From assembly GCA_002323775.1 (NCBI GenBank), contig DCPV01000131.1, positions 1 to 6,861 on the forward strand: a stretch of 6,861 nucleotides of DNA, in the 5' to 3' direction. This document shows, one piece after another, positions 6,061 through 6,861 of this stretch (positions within the stretch are counted from its first letter, which is position 1; every line of letters begins with the position of its first letter). The position numbers and the translations under genes are program-made. The notes beneath the pieces are model-generated. The model saw nothing but the letters and a program-made list of their open reading frames with translations, did not search any database and was not told the DNA's origin. The stretch comes from Firmicutes bacterium UBA1535. Its GTDB lineage: Bacteria > Bacillota > Clostridia > Tissierellales > Sedimentibacteraceae.

Positions 6061-6771
6061 ATGAACTTGTATAATTCGATTGAACAACGCAAATCCAGTC
6101 GAAAATATATAATGCAGCCATTGGAAAAAGAAATAATAGATGAAATGGAAAATGCCATTAAAACATTTAAACCGCTTTATTCCTCTTTACCTCTAGGATA
6201 CCGTTTTGTGGAGAAAACGAAAGGTTTATTCAAAGTGGAAGCTCCACATTACCTAATTATCAGTGGACAGGGAAAGAACGGTGAAATGGAGCAGGCTGGT
6301 TTCATTTTTGAACAACTGGTACTATGGCTTGATGCAAAGGAAATCGGGAGTGTATGGCTTGGTTCGGCGAAGGATAGAGATAAAAGCAATGCTAATCATG
6401 ACATTATAACACTGGCTTTCGGGCGAACCATGGAATCAGTACATAGAACAAAGAGCGAATTTATCCGCAAGCCAATATCAGAGGTCACAAACGCACCTAA
6501 CGATTTGTGTATCCAGTCTGCGCATCTAGCTCCATCGGGGATTAATATTCAGCCTTGGTATTTTGAAAAGGTGGCTGAACAGGTTCTTGTTTATCAACAG
6601 AAATTAAAACCACCTATTTCGCTTTTGTATAGATTATCTGATTTGGATATGGGGATTGCACTGTGTCATTACGCATTGGCTTGCGAAAAGACCGAAAAAG
6701 CTTTCGTTTTCAACCGTAATTCAAAAATGCAGAATAAATCAGGATTTGTACCCTTTGGGATAATCGAATAA
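6061..6771 (+). CDS. Nitroreductase family protein (TM1586-type, FMN-dependent)
   Basis: This 236-residue soluble protein resembles the small putative nitroreductases of the TM1586 type, flavoproteins that use NAD(P)H to reduce nitro groups, quinones or other acceptors; the real substrate of this group is mostly unknown. Visible family features are SIEQRKSSRKY at 6-16 (the phosphate-binding start of nitroreductases, I-x-x-R-x-S-x-R), FEQLVLWLDAKEIGSVWLG at 83-101, LAFGR at 118-122, and LAPSGINIQPWYF at 156-168, which matches the A-P-S-x-x-N-x-Q-P-W motif. DMGIALCHYALACE at 196-209 corresponds to the usual hydrophobic helix near the end. Length is normal for the family, so it appears intact. 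It follows the Fe-S aldo/keto reductase by 41 bases, with similar base composition, and the two probably act in related redox reactions. The ATG at 6061 is chosen from its ribosome binding site; three more residues would be added from 6052. Family is secure, biological role is not. Confidence 0.9.
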   Translation: MNLYNSIEQRKSSRKYIMQPLEKEIIDEMENAIKTFKPLYSSLPLGYRFVEKTKGLFKVEAPHYLIISGQGKNGEMEQAGFIFEQLVLWLDAKEIGSVWLGSAKDRDKSNANHDIITLAFGRTMESVHRTKSEFIRKPISEVTNAPNDLCIQSAHLAPSGINIQPWYFEKVAEQVLVYQQKLKPPISLLYRLSDLDMGIALCHYALACEKTEKAFVFNRNSKMQNKSGFVPFGIIE

Positions 6772-6792
6772 GAGTAACAAAGACATGTTCAC

Positions 6793-6836
6793 CATTATTC
6801 CTGAGAATATACGATTATACAATATCAGGAATGATG
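6793..6836 (+). repeat. Hairpin after the nitroreductase gene, possible weak terminator
   Basis: CATTATTCCTGA (6793-6804) pairs with TCAGGAATGATG (6825-6836): 12 pairs including one T-G wobble, around a 20-base loop. No T-run follows, only GTAATAAATT, so it is a poor intrinsic terminator by rule. It may instead stabilise the 3' end of the message or be part of a palindromic repeat element. Its right arm overlaps the 16-base direct repeat. The remaining bases to 6861 show nothing further. Confidence 0.65.
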
Positions 6837-6841
6837 TAATA
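6826..6841 (+). repeat. Right copy of the 16-base direct repeat
   Basis: CAGGAATGATGTAATA is identical to 4505-4520, 2321 bases to the left, in the same orientation. It begins inside the right arm of the hairpin at 6793-6836. Together the two copies enclose a terminator, promoter, leader and two complete redox genes. Confidence 0.7.
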
Positions 6842-6861
6842 AATTATTAAAATCTCCGATG

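Overview
The window is from a very AT-rich, low-GC Gram-positive anaerobe, most likely a member of Clostridia (inference). The reasons are the strong purine-rich ribosome binding sites, the codon bias of the first two thirds (nearly all A/T third positions, AGA arginines, many ATA isoleucines), and an aldo/keto reductase with a ferredoxin-like tail beside a small nitroreductase, a pairing typical of anaerobic Bacillota. All genes are on the + strand.

Bases 1 to 4352 are a tightly packed operon, cut off on the left. It holds an ABC-type ATPase missing its N-terminus, two different ABC-2 type integral membrane proteins of about 250 to 260 residues, and a 729-residue protein with two complete radical SAM domains in tandem. 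Spacing between genes is -8, +5 and +2 bases, so co-transcription and translational coupling are very likely. The ATPase and the two permeases should form one heteromeric exporter. The tandem radical SAM enzyme probably modifies a substrate that the exporter carries or gives immunity to. A ribosomally made peptide is the most attractive guess, but no precursor gene is visible; it would have to lie left of the window, elsewhere, or not exist.

Bases 4353 to 4855 contain no convincing gene. They hold short ATGC-centred direct repeats, one copy of a 16-base direct repeat, a strong hairpin terminator (probably bidirectional), a good promoter with an extended -10 element, and an untranslated leader of about 190 bases that carries a good but ownerless Shine-Dalgarno sequence.

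Bases 4856 to 6771 are a second transcription unit of clearly higher GC content: an aldo/keto reductase with two C-terminal Fe-S cluster motifs and an FMN-dependent nitroreductase-like protein. After it comes a 12-bp hairpin whose right arm contains the second exact copy of the 16-base repeat. The redox pair, with its own terminator, promoter and leader, is therefore bracketed by a direct repeat and differs in composition from the operon to its left, as expected if the two parts came together by insertion or recombination.

The most interesting item is the tandem radical SAM protein coupled to a dedicated two-permease exporter. The second is the repeat-bracketed redox cassette.
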